NCBI GenBank assembly: GCA_011763485.2
Contig: JAANSK020167776.1
Span: 1 to 25,270, forward strand
DNA: 25,270 bases
DNA from: Isoetes engelmannii
Taxonomy: Eukaryota; Streptophyta; Lycopodiopsida; Isoetales; Isoetaceae
Direction: 5' to 3'
Position numbers and translations under genes: made by a program. The notes under the pieces are model-generated. The model saw only the letters and a program-made list of their open reading frames with translations. It ran no database searches and was not told where the DNA came from. Below are positions 1-10,845 of the stretch, piece after piece (positions within the stretch are counted from its first letter, which is position 1; every line of letters starts with the position of its first letter).

Positions 1-2
1 GT

Positions 3-149
3 TTCCCCGGCCAAGATCATGCCACTCCAGCGGGCGAGATTGTGCCAGGTGTCGCCCATGCGTGTGGTCTGTGTGGCAACCGTATTATACGATATCTGTA
101 TGGTCATCACAGCGACGTGGATAGCTTAGAATTGCAAGAAAGGGTGTAG
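3..149 (+). CDS. Possible 3'-terminal exon of an unidentified gene, cut by the window edge
   Basis: One frame is open from base 3 to a TAG at 147-149 and gives 48 residues. The composition looks protein-like: it contains a CGLCGN pair of cysteines followed by RIIRYLYGHHSDVDSLELQE, then the stop. The other two plus frames are less convincing, and one minus frame is also open. I do not recognise the family. The two cysteines could be half of a zinc knuckle whose partner lies outside the window. This is a low-confidence call resting only on the open frame and residue choice. Confidence 0.3.
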   Translation, partial: FPGQDHATPAGEIVPGVAHACGLCGNRIIRYLYGHHSDVDSLELQERV

Positions 150-1624
150 GCCTGGTAGGTCTGGTGTGCTAAAAAGGGGCGGAACATGTAATTAGCAAGT
201 AATTCCTGAATGACCCAATGTCTCGCTCTTGTTGGGCCTGTTTTTGTTAACATTACTCTAGCTGTTGGATAGGGGATTTTTTTTGGCCAAAGGTTTATTG
301 GGACGACTAGATTTGGAGCTCCCAGAATTGAAGATTTGCAAAAAGGCAGGAGCTTGCATGCGTGGTCAGCCTGTGCAAGGTGGAGCTGGCTGATTGGAGG
401 TACTGCATTTGCAAATAGCATGGCCGAGTGATTTGCTTGTTGGATTGTATTGAGAAATTTGTTTGCTTGAAGCAAGACATACTTTGTTTTTGGGCATCTG
501 GAGTACACAATCCACATTTTTAATCTTCTGCTTAGTTTTTATGAGGACTAATTGTGGAAAAAAGGGAGTTGTTGAGGCTTTGCTGCTGCTCGAGGTAGAT
601 AAAATTAATATTTGGGAAGTAAAACTCTGGCATTTGATGTTTCTTTGCTCGGTGCACAGTGCTAGTTTGAAGTCGATACTCGCTCCTCTCTTTGCCTCGC
701 TGCTCGCTTCTCCTCCTTGTTGGGTCTTGCTCCGTTTGCCATGTGTGCGACCCAGCTTTTTGTTGAAATTCAATGGCTATGTTGGATGATCTCTTTTTTT
801 TTTGGTTAAAAAGTGGCGATTAGGATTAGGTTTAGCATTTAAGAGTTTCCATCTTAAGATCTTAAGGAGGTCTAGAAAGTTTCTAAGACAAAAAGAAAAT
901 GTAATATTGTACCTTGGTTCAATTTTTTTTTTTTTATTGTACCTTGGATCTATCTTCAAACAATTTTAAAGATAGACAAGCAGTGAATGACAAACTCTGT
1001 ACAGAAAAGTTAAATTTACTACATAATTTAAGCTAGCAGGAAGCATTAAGGATACATCCCCATTAGGGAAGAGCTAGATTTGCCATATTAGCAAGTTAGG
1101 GGCGCAAGAATGATGCCCATTTGCTTTGCAATCTGATTACACCACGAGATCTTGATAGCTGGAAGACAAATCGTAGTAGCTTGAAGACAAATCTTGATAG
1201 CAAGAAGACAAAAGCCTCATTTTAGAAGACAAACCCAATTAGGAATTGAGCAATTCGAAAGTCTCTGCTACCTTTTTAAGAATTTGCGGTTGCCTTTGCC
1301 TAGTAGGATGAAATCAAGTGGAGAGAACTTTAGTTTTTTTGTCTTCACTTGCCACATGGCAAAGACAACGTTCTGTTACACCCTAATGGGGATGCACCCT
1401 AAGCAAAAAATTAATTTTCAGCTGAAAAATTTGAAGAATTCTATGATTTTTTACCGGAAAACTTCTTGAGAATTTTTTTCTATATCGAAAATTCTTGATT
1501 TCAAGTTTCAACAGGTAGGCGTAAGGTTTCCCCGAGAAATTGTTTTCTACATTCTTGATTTTAACATGTAGGCTACAACGTTCCTCAGAATTTGTTGCAG
1601 ATCGAAGACAGGACTCCAAAAAAA
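150..1624. other. Intergenic sequence with short local repeats, no gene seen
   Basis: Open frames here, such as the one at 463-789, have low-complexity or hydrophobic composition and no recognisable motif, so I do not call them. Small repeats are visible. The string ATTGTACCTTGG occurs twice around a T-run near 905-950. GAAGACAAA recurs four times at about 1160-1232. A loosely repeated TTCTTGATTT...ACAGGTAGGC-like unit lies near 1490-1570. Confidence 0.5.
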
Positions 1625-1760
1625 GACGACTGCTGGTTTCCTTGAAATTTGTTGTTGACTGGACAAGACTCCAAAAAGGCGTAATATTGTGGCTGCTGGG
1701 CAAGACCCCAAATAAAAGGGGTAACATTGTGACTGGACAAAGCCCCAAAAAACGGAGTAT
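1625..1760 (-). repeat. Degenerate copies of the tRNA-His 3' end in its trailer
   Basis: Directly downstream of the minus-strand tRNA-His, the plus strand shows TTGTGGCTGCTGG at about 1687, a weaker TTGTGACTGG at about 1726 and a trace near 1630. Each is followed by an AAGACCCCAAA-like segment. TGTGGCTGCTGG is the complement of the tRNA acceptor and T-stem 3' end. The spacing is about 40-50 bp. This looks like an old short tandem amplification that included the last bases of the tRNA. It could instead be a decayed tRNA-derived repeat. Confidence 0.45.
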
Positions 1761-1832
1761 TGTGGCTGCTGGGATTCGAGCCCAGGTCTCCACGGCCACA
1801 ACGTGGAATTCTCACCACTAAACTACAGCCAC
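1761..1832 (-). tRNA. tRNA-His (anticodon GTG)
   Basis: Read on the minus strand, the 72 bases fold as a complete cloverleaf. The acceptor stem is GTGGCTG with CAGCCAC, and the discriminator is A. The D arm carries AGTGGTGAG. The anticodon stem is CCACG with CGTGG around the loop TTGTGGC, which places GTG at the anticodon. The T arm is CTGGG, loop CTCGAAT, CCCAG. The B box GCTCGAATCC is intact. A T6 run lies about ten bases after the 3' end on the minus strand and could serve as a Pol III terminator. The sequence matches plant nuclear tRNA-His as I remember it. The gene points away from the DUF493 gene, which starts 97 bp away on the plus strand. Confidence 0.93.
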
Positions 1833-1928
1833 TTTTGATGTTAGAAGTGCCTTCTTTCAATTGATCTAGTTTTACTAAATGTTAAAGAAAACACAACACA
1901 AAACGACATTTCTAAATTTCAGCTGGCT

Positions 1929-4142
1929 ATGGAGGCGTTCTCCTGTACTGGGACGCTTGGAGCTAATATTTGCAGTATGCGAATTCATGCAAAACACTCC
2001 AGGGGCAGGTCAGTTTACTGTATAGGTGTTGGGCTTGGTGCCTTCGGGCGGTCTTGTCCAATTGCTGTGCGGGCATGTAGCAGCCACAATGGGAGCTTCA
2101 AGAGCGGGGAAGAAGGGGAGACTTCAGCTGGAAAAAGTGCACCCCAAGAAGCAGTATTGAAGGCAATCTCAGGTTGGTCAGACACTGACATGCACGTAGT
2201 CCGTATTTGTGTAAACAAACTTACCTGTTAGCTTGCAGAGGTATCGAAATCGGACGGAAGGATTGCACAGACAACAAATGTGGTAATCGGGGGAACAGTA
2301 ACGAATACCTCTGATGATGATTGGAAAGTAATAGATGAAAAAGTAAAGTTTCCTCGAGTCCTTATTCAGGTTTCGTCCCCTTACAGGGGATTTCTGTGGG
2401 GTGACATGTTATTCTGACTTTATCATTCAAACAATTTTTTGTTGTAATGTTATCTCTAACATTCACGTTGTCATCATGCGGAATGCTATCGAGTCTGGGT
2501 CAGATTCAGCTGGCCATCTAAAATGAAAACCAGGATAAAAAAGCCATAAACATTTTAGCATAAACGTTTCTGCATCAAATTTAAAAGATACATTCCTCAG
2601 TACATTACTTGAAGTTTCAAATAAATGTAAAACTAAAATGCTTTAATTGCGCTGTCGCTTCAAGTAGAATACCTCTTCAAAGAATGCCAGTTATTCAAAG
2701 AGGACCATGCATTTCAATAACCGGATTATTCAAAGAATAGTATAATATTTTAGGGCAATTCATTATCATCAGCCATTACGCTGCTTAATGAATCATAAAG
2801 ACCAATAATAAGGTACCTTCTTCACGAATTTTTGCGTTGAAGTTTTCTTGCTACTGATTTATTACATTGCTACTTAATTTCCAGGCCTTGAGTTCAGAGT
2901 ACTGATTTGAAGACTTCCCTTATGATTTTATGTAGGTCAACATGTATCCAATGGTTAGAGCATTTACAGCAATTGGAATTGGAGGGGATGATTTTGTTCA
3001 AACAATGGTTCTAGCAGTCGAGTCTGTTCTTCAATGTTCTGTACCTGAAGTAAGGCTTATAACTATAGTTATTTTTGGCAAGTTTTCAATGGAATGGCTC
3101 AACTCCTTAGAAGAAGAATGAAATTAAAATCCAAGGTGTTCAAGTTGATTTTTCATGGATGGTTACCAATGGATAATCTTCTTCTTCAATATTTCCCATG
3201 CCAAGCATATTGCATGCTCTGCTCTTATATAGACACAGCCAAATCTTGCAAACTTTGCATCATGCATTATCACAAATTTCATTACGTGCTGGCAATACAC
3301 AACTCTCGAGCTTTTCCATAATGTAGTAATAACGGCCTTCATATGCCATGCCTACATTTTGGCATACGTCCAGGTATCCTGTTTTTCCAGGTATTGTATT
3401 TCAGCATCTTTTGCCTCCACTCTTTCTGCCCGCTGGAGCAAAATTTGTCATGGGCCTCGTCTAGCAGAAGAGTTTTGTGGCAAAAATCACCATAGGGTTA
3501 AGCATTCCAATCCAGCACTATGCCGCTTCTTGACATAGCAAAGTAAAGACCAAAAATGGTGGAAGATATGTTCTGGGAATGAAAAGTTATTTCATTCCAG
3601 TCGGAGTTTGGACCACTACAGAGAAAGATCAAACATCTGTTGATGATTGATTACGATATTGATAGAAGATTTTTAGCTCATCCTGATGAATGCAAATGAA
3701 TTCAATGTAATTTAATGGACAACTGTTGCCTGATAAAATTTCTTAAGTTCTTTGGCTTTGAATTGTAAGTTCTGTGTCAATGACCCACATACATTCACGT
3801 TCCCATTTGTATCTTTTATTTGCAGATCATTGCCCTATATGAAGTAAGCAATTTTAACTTAAGGGGAACATGATGTGTCATATGCAGGGGAAAGTGAGAC
3901 AGAAGTTGTCTTCAAAAGGGAAGTATGTTTCTGTAAACATTGGGCCTGTTAAGGTGGAATCCGGTGAGCAGGTTTGTAACAAACCTTCTCCAAATGGATC
4001 AGAGATATGTTAAATTGGATAAAAGAGAAAAAGATCATTGATCTCATTTCTCTTCATTAAATCATTTTTTTCGTACATTTGGTAGGTTCGTGCTGTATAT
4101 GATGCAATGAGAAGGGACGACCGCATGAAGTACTTTTTGTAG
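1929..4142 (+). CDS. DUF493 (YbeD-like, UPF0250) protein, probably plastid-targeted
   Basis: Five exons can be read: 1929-2172, 2239-2342, 2936-3049, 3888-3971 and 4086-4142. All have GT-AG introns and consistent phases, giving 200 residues. The first 70 or so residues are rich in Ser, Arg, Ala and Gly and look like a chloroplast transit peptide. The conserved part follows: VVIGGTVT near residue 97, RAFTAIGIGGDDF at about 124-136, VRQKLSSKGKYVSVNIGPV in exon 4 and VRAVYDAMRRDDRMKYFL at the C terminus. This is the DUF493 pattern, a small ACT-like ferredoxin fold known from bacterial YbeD. Its biochemical role is not established to my knowledge. The ATG at 1929 is the first in frame and begins the transit-like segment. 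The reading is complete, with no break seen. Plastid location is inferred from the leader only. Confidence 0.85.
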
Positions 4143-5929
4143 GCAAGTAAGCTGAGCATGCCTCTAGCACAAATACGAAAAAGAGGGAAGTGTCCCAAAG
4201 GGTGAGTTCCTAATTGCATGGCTCACTGGTCTATAGTGCTGTATCCAGTCTATGTATATATATTTCGGGCTTCCACCTTAGGCCATGAGAGTTCAGCTGC
4301 TGTTATTCTTTCAGTCTACATATTAATGGTTTCATGTTTCTAACATTAGTCTGTCAGGGTTCAGATTTCATGCAGCGCTGTTTTAGGCCCAAATGGAAGC
4401 CCCATATCAGAATATCTGTAGGACTTATGCCCTTTGATATATCCATTTCTTAAAATACCTGATCTTAGTTGGGCCATATCATGCTTGTGCCCACTTGCAG
4501 TTAGCATTTTGATAAAACAAAATATGTAAAGAGTTGTTGGTGATAATGTGTAGGTCATTGACAACCATTTTGATTGAGCATGCATTTATATATATATACA
4601 TTGGTGTTGAGGGTGGTGCTGCTGTTTTTAATGTCTTTGATAGTGTATACAATTTGGAAACTATACTTTGATGACTACACCTTGGCAAATGGTGATATGT
4701 TTGAGCCTGCACAAGCAAGAAACATTTTATAGACAAATGTAGCCTTTGTCTACAATGTGTCTCTGGGAGTTGATGTGATGGGTTTAACCAGATAAACAAG
4801 ATGCACCTCTAAGCATGAACCTTGGAACGTTTAGATATTGACCATGCCAAGTCACATATATATGCAGCATGCACATGCATGGAGGTATTTCTGGTTGTGG
4901 CAGCCCAAAAGTAGCGGTTGTGGTGATAGGAAATGTCAAGGTCTCTGTGTTGGGGATGGACGATACCTGCACCTCTCTCTAGAATCATACATTATAAGGT
5001 GAAGTAAGCAAAAATGCTGTTTTAACTGCAGTCACACACAACAAGGAGCACGTTGTGTGCCAACAAAAAGGATCAGGTTGAGAAAGCAGCTTGGAGTTGG
5101 CGCCACTGGGCCTGACGTTCGTTTATAAAACCATTGGAAATATCAGGAGATTAAGGCACACTCGCTATGTTGGAATTGGTTTCTGCCTTAGCGGAGTTTT
5201 AAATCTAAAGCCTCTAATTCACTTATGGTGAACTCCATTAGATATTTTTTGGTAAGCCAGCCCTTAGTTAGTATCCTTTTTGTTTATTTTTTCTTAGACA
5301 AGCAAGCATAAATATTGATCAGATTGGCTCAAACAAATTTAGTTTCAGTTTGTGATTCCAAATTTGTATATGAGAATGTCTTTTGACTTAAAATTCTTGG
5401 AGAGGAATCCCTGCCAATGCCATATTGCATAGATCAGGACTTCGTAAGAATGTGAAGTAAAGAGACATTTTTAAGCCTTTCAATACTTTTGCATGTTGAG
5501 GGTGCATCCCATAAACTTGCAATATTTCATTTCGTATTGCAGGAAGGGTTTTCTTGCATGGTTGGGACTAAGATTCGTGGGATGTATTGTATGCAGAACC
5601 GTATGTTTTGGCATGTTTGAGGAGCTTAATGGCAGATAAAGGTCAAGTGTCTTTTTTTGGCATGAGTTTTATGTTTTCGTTGCATCTTTTGCATGGTATG
5701 GAAAGGAAAACTTTCCCAGTCGCACATGGGCAGGTCCCCTCGGGAGGAAGGTTGTGGTTGCATGCTGTTTGATCTTCTTGGGAAACAGGCTGTGGTTGCA
5801 TGCCATTTGTGCTGGGAGAGGAAGTATTTGTGGAATCGGAGCGCCCAACGGGATGAAAGGATTTGGTGAGTGTTCTTTCTTTCTGTTCATGCTCCATGTT
5901 CTGTTTCGATTGCCTTGCTTGTAGAAGTC
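4143..5929 (+). other. 3' flank of the DUF493 gene and intergenic sequence, no gene seen
   Basis: No open frame with convincing composition or motif was found. Short AT-rich dinucleotide runs occur near 4255-4262 and 4588-4600. A direct repeat of TGTGGTTGCATGC occurs at about 5753 and again at about 5791. Longer frames on either strand, for example 4479-4799 and 5643-5897, lack family features. Confidence 0.5.
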
Positions 5930-7069
5930 AGTGGGGAAGGTGCACCTGCGCAGGACTGCACGCTTAAAAGTTCGAGTGTATCAGATGTCGCAACCAAGAG
6001 TTTTGCTTGAAATTTCCCTGTGCAGGGAGAGATAGAGATGGCAAACATTTGTTTCATCCCTTAGATGGGCAAGGGCATAAACTTGAGACTAGCAAAAAGT
6101 GAGAGTGCAGGAGAGGTGGTTCTGGGGCAGGAAGTATCAGTGTTGCATGGGGGAGTGTAGACACAGGGTTTGGGGAAGTTCTGGCCAGCAGAGAGGGTAG
6201 GTTTGAGGTGGAGAACCGAAATGGGAAGAGGCAAACAGGGAATTTAGTCTTAGAGGCAGAGGAGGCAACACAGGTGTGCAGAAACCCGGAGTTGAATGGA
6301 GGGGAGGCATCTGCTAGTGTTGGCAGTGAGTTGCTTTGAGGATTGTGTACCCTCTTTGTTTCCACAGTTGGTGACAAAGGGATGTAGAAACGAGCGGAGC
6401 AAGGAGGGCAGTGAAGGCATTAGGAAGCGAGGGAATTCTGCTGGTCGGGGGAGGGGTAAGCAAGTTAAATTTCGTGATTCCATTGGTGACTCCTTGGAGC
6501 ATGATCCGTTGCAAGAGGATGAAGGGCAGGATAATACATATATAATCAAACAAGGATAGTGGGGAAAAGCATGGGCGAGGAAGGCCCAGAAAAATTCGCA
6601 ATATGATTGAGCATGTAGGTGAGGATATTGTAGCGGCGCTGGCGAGGAGGTTGTGGACGTGCCTGGAATGCTAGATGTATTAGTGACAATAGTGTTCGGA
6701 GGTGCCGACATGCATGTGTCTTTATATGATAGAATGATACAGTTCTTAGAACAGAATTATAAGGTTGGTGTTGTAGCACTTGAGAGAGACCCCTTCCTCG
6801 AGCACCTGCGTGTGCAAGCGGTTAGATGTCAAAATGCCCACAAGTATGAATGTAAGAATTAAGGACTTCCTGGGTTGGAATCAGAGCAAACCTGCATGAG
6901 CAACATTTGTTTGCAAGGCATTGATGGAGAGCAGGATGCACTGTTTTGAAGGTATTGTTGGGTATTGTTTTAAAGACATTGGGGAACACTTTAAGGTGCA
7001 TTTACATAATGTGTCAGCTCAGCAAATTAAAATTGGAAAGGAGTTAAGGCGCATATGTCAAGCATCTTA

Positions 7070-7346
7070 TCATGCTCGACAATCGAGACATAATGGTTAG
7101 GGCTTTCTATTATTTGCTATACCATGGTGATAGATTCCAAAACCTTCATTCACACGGTAAAATGCACGGGCAGACATCAAAGTTTAGATTAGCGAGCATG
7201 GTTATCATGCTTGACTTATCATGCTTGACAATCGAGACATAATGGTCAGGGCTTTCTATTATTTGCTATACCATGGTGATAGATTCCAAAACCTTCATTC
7301 ACACGGTAAAATGCATGTGCAGACATCAAAGTTTTAATTAGCGAGC
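7070..7346 (+). repeat. 149-bp tandem duplication inside the HUH-like remnant
   Basis: The segment beginning CAATCGAGACATAATGG at 7080 recurs at 7229. The copies match over about 118 bases with only a few differences: one T/C near the start, a two-base change in the ACGGG/ATGTG stretch, and a small change near the end. The high identity suggests a recent event relative to the decay of the host element. Confidence 0.92.
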
Positions 7347-7450
7347 ACCTGGGTATTTCCAAATAATTCGGCCTATATTTCTCTTGAGCGGGTGCAAGCT
7401 GCATGGCGTATCATGCTAGCACCTTACCTGAGTGTTGTGGTTACAAGGAC

Positions 7451-7494
7451 GTCCGGATGGCGCTGTTTGACAGTCCGGATGGCGTTGTTTGACA
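7451..7494 (+). repeat. 22-bp tandem duplication
   Basis: GTCCGGATGGCGYTGTTTGACA is present twice in direct succession with a single C/T difference. It lies within the C-terminal part of the HUH-like remnant and adds extra bases to that frame. Confidence 0.9.
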
Positions 7495-7919
7495 GCCACT
7501 CTAGTGTAGTGTCCCTTGAAACGTTTGGCAAAAGAAGAAAGCGTATGTGGGATAGTGCTGACATGTTTGAGGATAGAGAAGAGAAGGTAAAACGTGGCAG
7601 TAGTGCTGATGATTTTGTATATGCAGACAGTGGAGTGCACCTCTCGCCTCTAAAAAATCCACGTTTAGATGCTGCATATATTCCACTCAATATGCATGAC
7701 TATGATTTTGACAATGCATGATGCGACACCGTGCAATTTTGAACGAATTTCTTTGTGTGCGTCTATGCATTGTATGCACTTTTGCAGATGAAAATAATGT
7801 GAGAGTGATGCAAGATGGAGGCGGTGAAGTTCTCATCATTAGCGATAGTTCTGTGGATTTTTGGAATCCGAGGCGCATTCTGTTGTTGAATGTGGTATGA
7901 GCGAGATGAAGTTGGACCT

Positions 7920-8937
7920 ATTGATTGTGTTGGCGGAAGCAAAAGATTTTGTCAAGGAAATTAGCTCTGACCCAATATAGTCGTGCTCATTATATTTTGC
8001 TTCTCACGGATTATGCCACCAAGTGGGCGGAAGCTTGTGCCTTGCTAGACAACATGGCCGCAAGTACGACACGTGTTCTATACACCCACCTTATCACATG
8101 CTTTGGTTGTCCTACAACATCAGTGATCGTGGATTGCATTTTGTCAACAACACTATTTAAGGAACTTACGGATTATCTCCATATTCATCATAGATCATAG
8201 GAGATAGAGATACCGAGTTCACTTGTCAATTTTAGCGAGGGTTATTCCAAAATATTCAAACTCAGTTATGTATGGGTACTGCATTCCATCCCGAGACAGA
8301 TGGTCAGGTAGAAAGAGTTAATCTAGATGAAGATATGCTTAGAATGTATGTGCTCGAACATCTATATAATTGGGACGCGTATCTTCCATTGGTGAAGTTT
8401 GCCTACAATAATACCTTCCAAAACTCAATAGGTATGAGTCCTTTCCAAGCCATGTATGGGGAGGAATGTAGATGTCCATTAATTGGAGAGTACAAGTAGA
8501 AGCTTCTAATAGAATAAGTCAAGATATGGAGGATCAGTTGAAAATAATTTGAGAGAATTTACATAAGGCTCAGAATAGACAGAAACAATATGCCAACTAG
8601 AAACGTCGCAAAATGGAATTTAAAGAAGGTGACATGGTATTTTTGCGTATAAATCCTAAGCAAGGAACACTTCGATTTTCAAAGGCTGCAAAACTTGCTC
8701 CTTATGATGGCAAGCGAATTGGATTGTTGGCCTATAGATTGGAGTTACCCCAGAATATTAAGGTTCATGATGTGTTCCAGTCATATCCTGCATCCAGATG
8801 ATTTGGAAGCAGTAGAAGAACAACTTGCCATTAAGCCATCACAGATATTAAAACAAGGGGTAGATGCACAAGAACTCCATCGTTTGTAATCGGACTTCAA
8901 ACCATAGGAAACATGGATTTTCTAAAGGTGGGTAGAA
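7920..8937 (+). mobile_element. Ty3-type LTR retrotransposon pol fossil (integrase end)
   Basis: The translation shows a retroviral-type integrase core (LLTDYATKWAEA near 8003, then HPETDGQVERVN at 8285), the following YNNTFQNSIGMSPFQAMYG stretch, and the C-terminal segment GDMVFLRI to KVHDVF near 8770. This order is typical of plant Ty3/gypsy elements. Only the 3' part of pol is present. Immediately after it, a purine-rich tract (AAAGGTGGGTAGAA, about 8924-8937) leads into the LTR, as in the family. The copy is broken, with several lesions, and is a fossil. The 5' edge abuts the HUH-like remnant near 7900. Confidence 0.85.
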
Positions 8938-9339
8938 TGTAATGAACTTAGCTACTTGAGGGGTTGGGTTTTTTTGTGATATCATTATTTCAATAGTAGG
9001 AAATAATAATTAAGAAGTAATAATATGTAAATAGTTAAACCTAGAAAGAAAATGAATGTAGAAATATGAAATTAATAATTTATATGCAAGTGCATGGCAA
9101 ACTAGAGTAAATTAGAGTGTCCTCATTATAAATAAGAGTGAGAGGCTTGTGATTTAGAGGAAAGGAGCTCTAACTTGTGTGCTAGCTAGGAATTGGGCTG
9201 CCCAAAACATGCCTAGGTGACTACATGAAGAGCCTTATCTTGCTTGAATGTTAGGTCTAAAACTGTCATGGATTTTTCTTAATTATATTACTTGATTCCA
9301 CTGTGTATATTTATTTGAGATCCATTTTTTTAAAACAGA

Positions 9340-9880
9340 CTTGTATGTTGGCTTGATTTGTTAAGGTTATGGTCTCGCATAGGCCAGACCTGGGTTCAAT
9401 TCCACATTTTGGCATTTTGTTTTAGTCGTTTTTTGAAAACTCTGTTCTGTTTGCATTTTGCTGTTAGAGGAAATCAGTTGTTTCTATTTCTATTATGCCA
9501 TGTTGATCTATTGGTACAGTCGTAGCCTGTCACAATGCAGACCCATGTTCAAATCTGCAGTCGACCTTTTTTTTGTCCGCGTTTTCCTTTGCTCTGCTCT
9601 GTTTTACCCAGTTTATTACAGTGTATATATGAGACCCAAAGATGAACGCTGGTGTGCTGGAAGATGCTTAGTTCAGTGTGCTATAAGACCTAGGTTCAAA
9701 TTCGTGCTATGTTCTTCCATTTTTCTTGTCTAAATCTGTATGTTCTGTTGCAGTTACAGTCCAAATGAGGAATCCTTGGTTTATATGTTCAAATCATTAT
9801 ATGTTGGCTTGTTGGTTGTGCCTTAGACTCCTAGATTGTGGACCCAAGTTCAAATCCTTGTGTGGCATGCAAGCCTTTCT
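9340..9880 (+). repeat. Four tRNA-like modules spaced about 150 bp inside the LTR
   Basis: B-box-like strings occur at 9393 (GGTTCAATTCC), 9546 (TGTTCAAATCT), 9693 (GGTTCAAATTC) and 9847 (AGTTCAAATCC), at steps of 153, 147 and 154 bp. Each is preceded by GACCC or GACCT. About 40-50 bases upstream is a TGTTGGCTTG-like segment resembling an A box, clearest in modules 1 and 4. T-rich tracts follow. The modules recur in the inverted LTR copy (near 12356, 12190, 12035 and 11875). They look like diverged tandem tRNA-derived units able to act as Pol III-type promoters. Activity is unproven. Confidence 0.6.
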
Positions 9881-10474
9881 TTTATTTTGCATTTTTCCTA
9901 ACCAAAAATATGTTTATTTCTAAATAAGCCATTAGTTCTTTTGCAAGCAAAGTCACGTCTTCTTCTCAAGTTGGACCATGGTTTATTTTGGTATTCTCAT
10001 TCCTAGCCACTTGATTCATTTTAATTAGGTTTTCCTAGGATTTGTTTGAATAACCCTGAATGTTTGTACCTTGCTTGTGCATTTCTTTGGAATGGAATGT
10101 AGCTTAAGATTGAAGGATGGAACATTGTTTGCTTCATTGAGGAATGTATATGTGTTGCATATAAAAAAAACATATTCACGCATGTCGTGAACAATGATTA
10201 CATCATTTGAAGCATTCTTGGCAGACGCCCCAGGATGAAAGTGTGAATTGCGTCATTGATTCCGCCTTTGAATGGAGCTTCAAAGGATTAACCGGGAGGC
10301 TCCCGCGCTTTTTATGGGCACTGCATGTGAAGCGTGGACTGATCATCCCGCAGATGTTGATGATGAACTAACGCATACTGTTTTATTTGCATGAAATGAT
10401 TAGATTTGCAATTTTACAAGGCATATGTACTCACTTAGACTTAAATCTAACGTGTGTGTTTCCGTTTGTAGACA

Positions 10475-10807
10475 ATGGATCGTAGCTTACCCGTAGGAAA
10501 AGTAGAGGTTGAGCTCGCTGAGCTATGGACGTTCCTTGAGGGGTGCTGGATGTATCAGAATTATATGTATAAAGAGGAGACTTTTGATTGCTCGTCAAAA
10601 ATTTTCTTGAATAAAATTATTCAATGCAATGAGTCTCTATCCAAGGACAACTTACCATCCTGGTGCGATGCTAGTGGGTACTTTTGTGTAGAGCAAACCA
10701 AGTCTATGGCTTCTAAGGCTTCAGAAGACCCACTACCATTGAGTCTAAGGTTAGGAATATTCAATCAAGTAAATTTGAATTTTATCTTAAGGGTTTTCAT
10801 TTTGTAG
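10475..10807 (+). other. Short open frame at the LTR 3' end, retained in the inverted copy
   Basis: The ATG at 10475 follows a TTTGTAGACA stretch that resembles a splice acceptor. The 110-codon frame begins MDRSLPVGKVEVELAELWT and contains WCDASGYFCVEQ. The inverted LTR copy holds a 94-codon open frame at 11275-10991 (minus strand) with the same start and most of the same residues. I do not recognise the sequence. Because both copies descend from one LTR, openness in both is only weak support for coding. It could be part of a spliced leader or chance. Confidence 0.3.
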
Positions 10808-10845
10808 ATAGAATGAATTTAGTAAGCTTCCAGGAGCTTCACATT

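Larger units (their letters stand above)
5930..7730 (+). mobile_element. Decayed HUH/Rep-encoding transposon remnant (Replitron-like)
   Basis: Successive plus-strand segments in different frames look like one decayed protein. From 6296 there is a basic region with RGRGKQVKFRDS, then an AT-hook-like GRGRPRKIRN near 6570. At 6713-6830 there is a Rep-like block with SLYDRMIQFLEQ, VGVVALERD and HLRVQAV; His at about 6803 is where an H-x-H motif would sit. At 6957-7040 comes GIVGYCFKDIGEHFKV, then HNVSAQQ, with Tyr in the expected YxxKD position. Segment 7380-7721 has ERVQAAWRIM and a basic KRRKRMW stretch. From memory, this order resembles the Rep domain of Replitron-type HUH transposons and related Rep-like proteins. 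The second His of H-x-H reads as Arg and there are several stops, so the copy is dead. Its ends were not found. Confidence 0.4.
8938..10843 (+). mobile_element. Ty3-type LTR, plus orientation (left palindrome arm)
   Basis: It starts with TGTAATGAAC right after the polypurine tract and ends with GAGCTTCACA, which is followed by two bases and a tRNA-Met primer-binding site. The 5' TG and 3' CA ends fit an LTR of about 1906 bp. That is long but within the range of plant Ty3 elements. It contains four tRNA-like modules (9340-9880), a GC-rich CGGGAGGCTCCCG palindrome near 10290 and a short open frame near its 3' end. The order pol, LTR, primer-binding site means that this LTR is followed by what normally lies inside an element. 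This suggests a tandem or circular intermediate. Confidence 0.8.

Noticed and set aside
1-126. Minus-strand frame with GDTWHNLARWSGM, resembling a LysM motif
   Set aside because: Only one short stretch fits, and a competing plus-strand frame over the same bases ends at a natural stop with better composition. The window edge prevents a decision.
366-789. Overlapping open frames on both strands
   Set aside because: No motif; composition is that of translated AT-rich or T-rich intergenic DNA, and both strands are equally open.
9458-9923. Open frames within the LTR
   Set aside because: They run across the tRNA-like modules, are Cys/Phe-rich and have no motif. The tRNA-like reading explains the sequence better.
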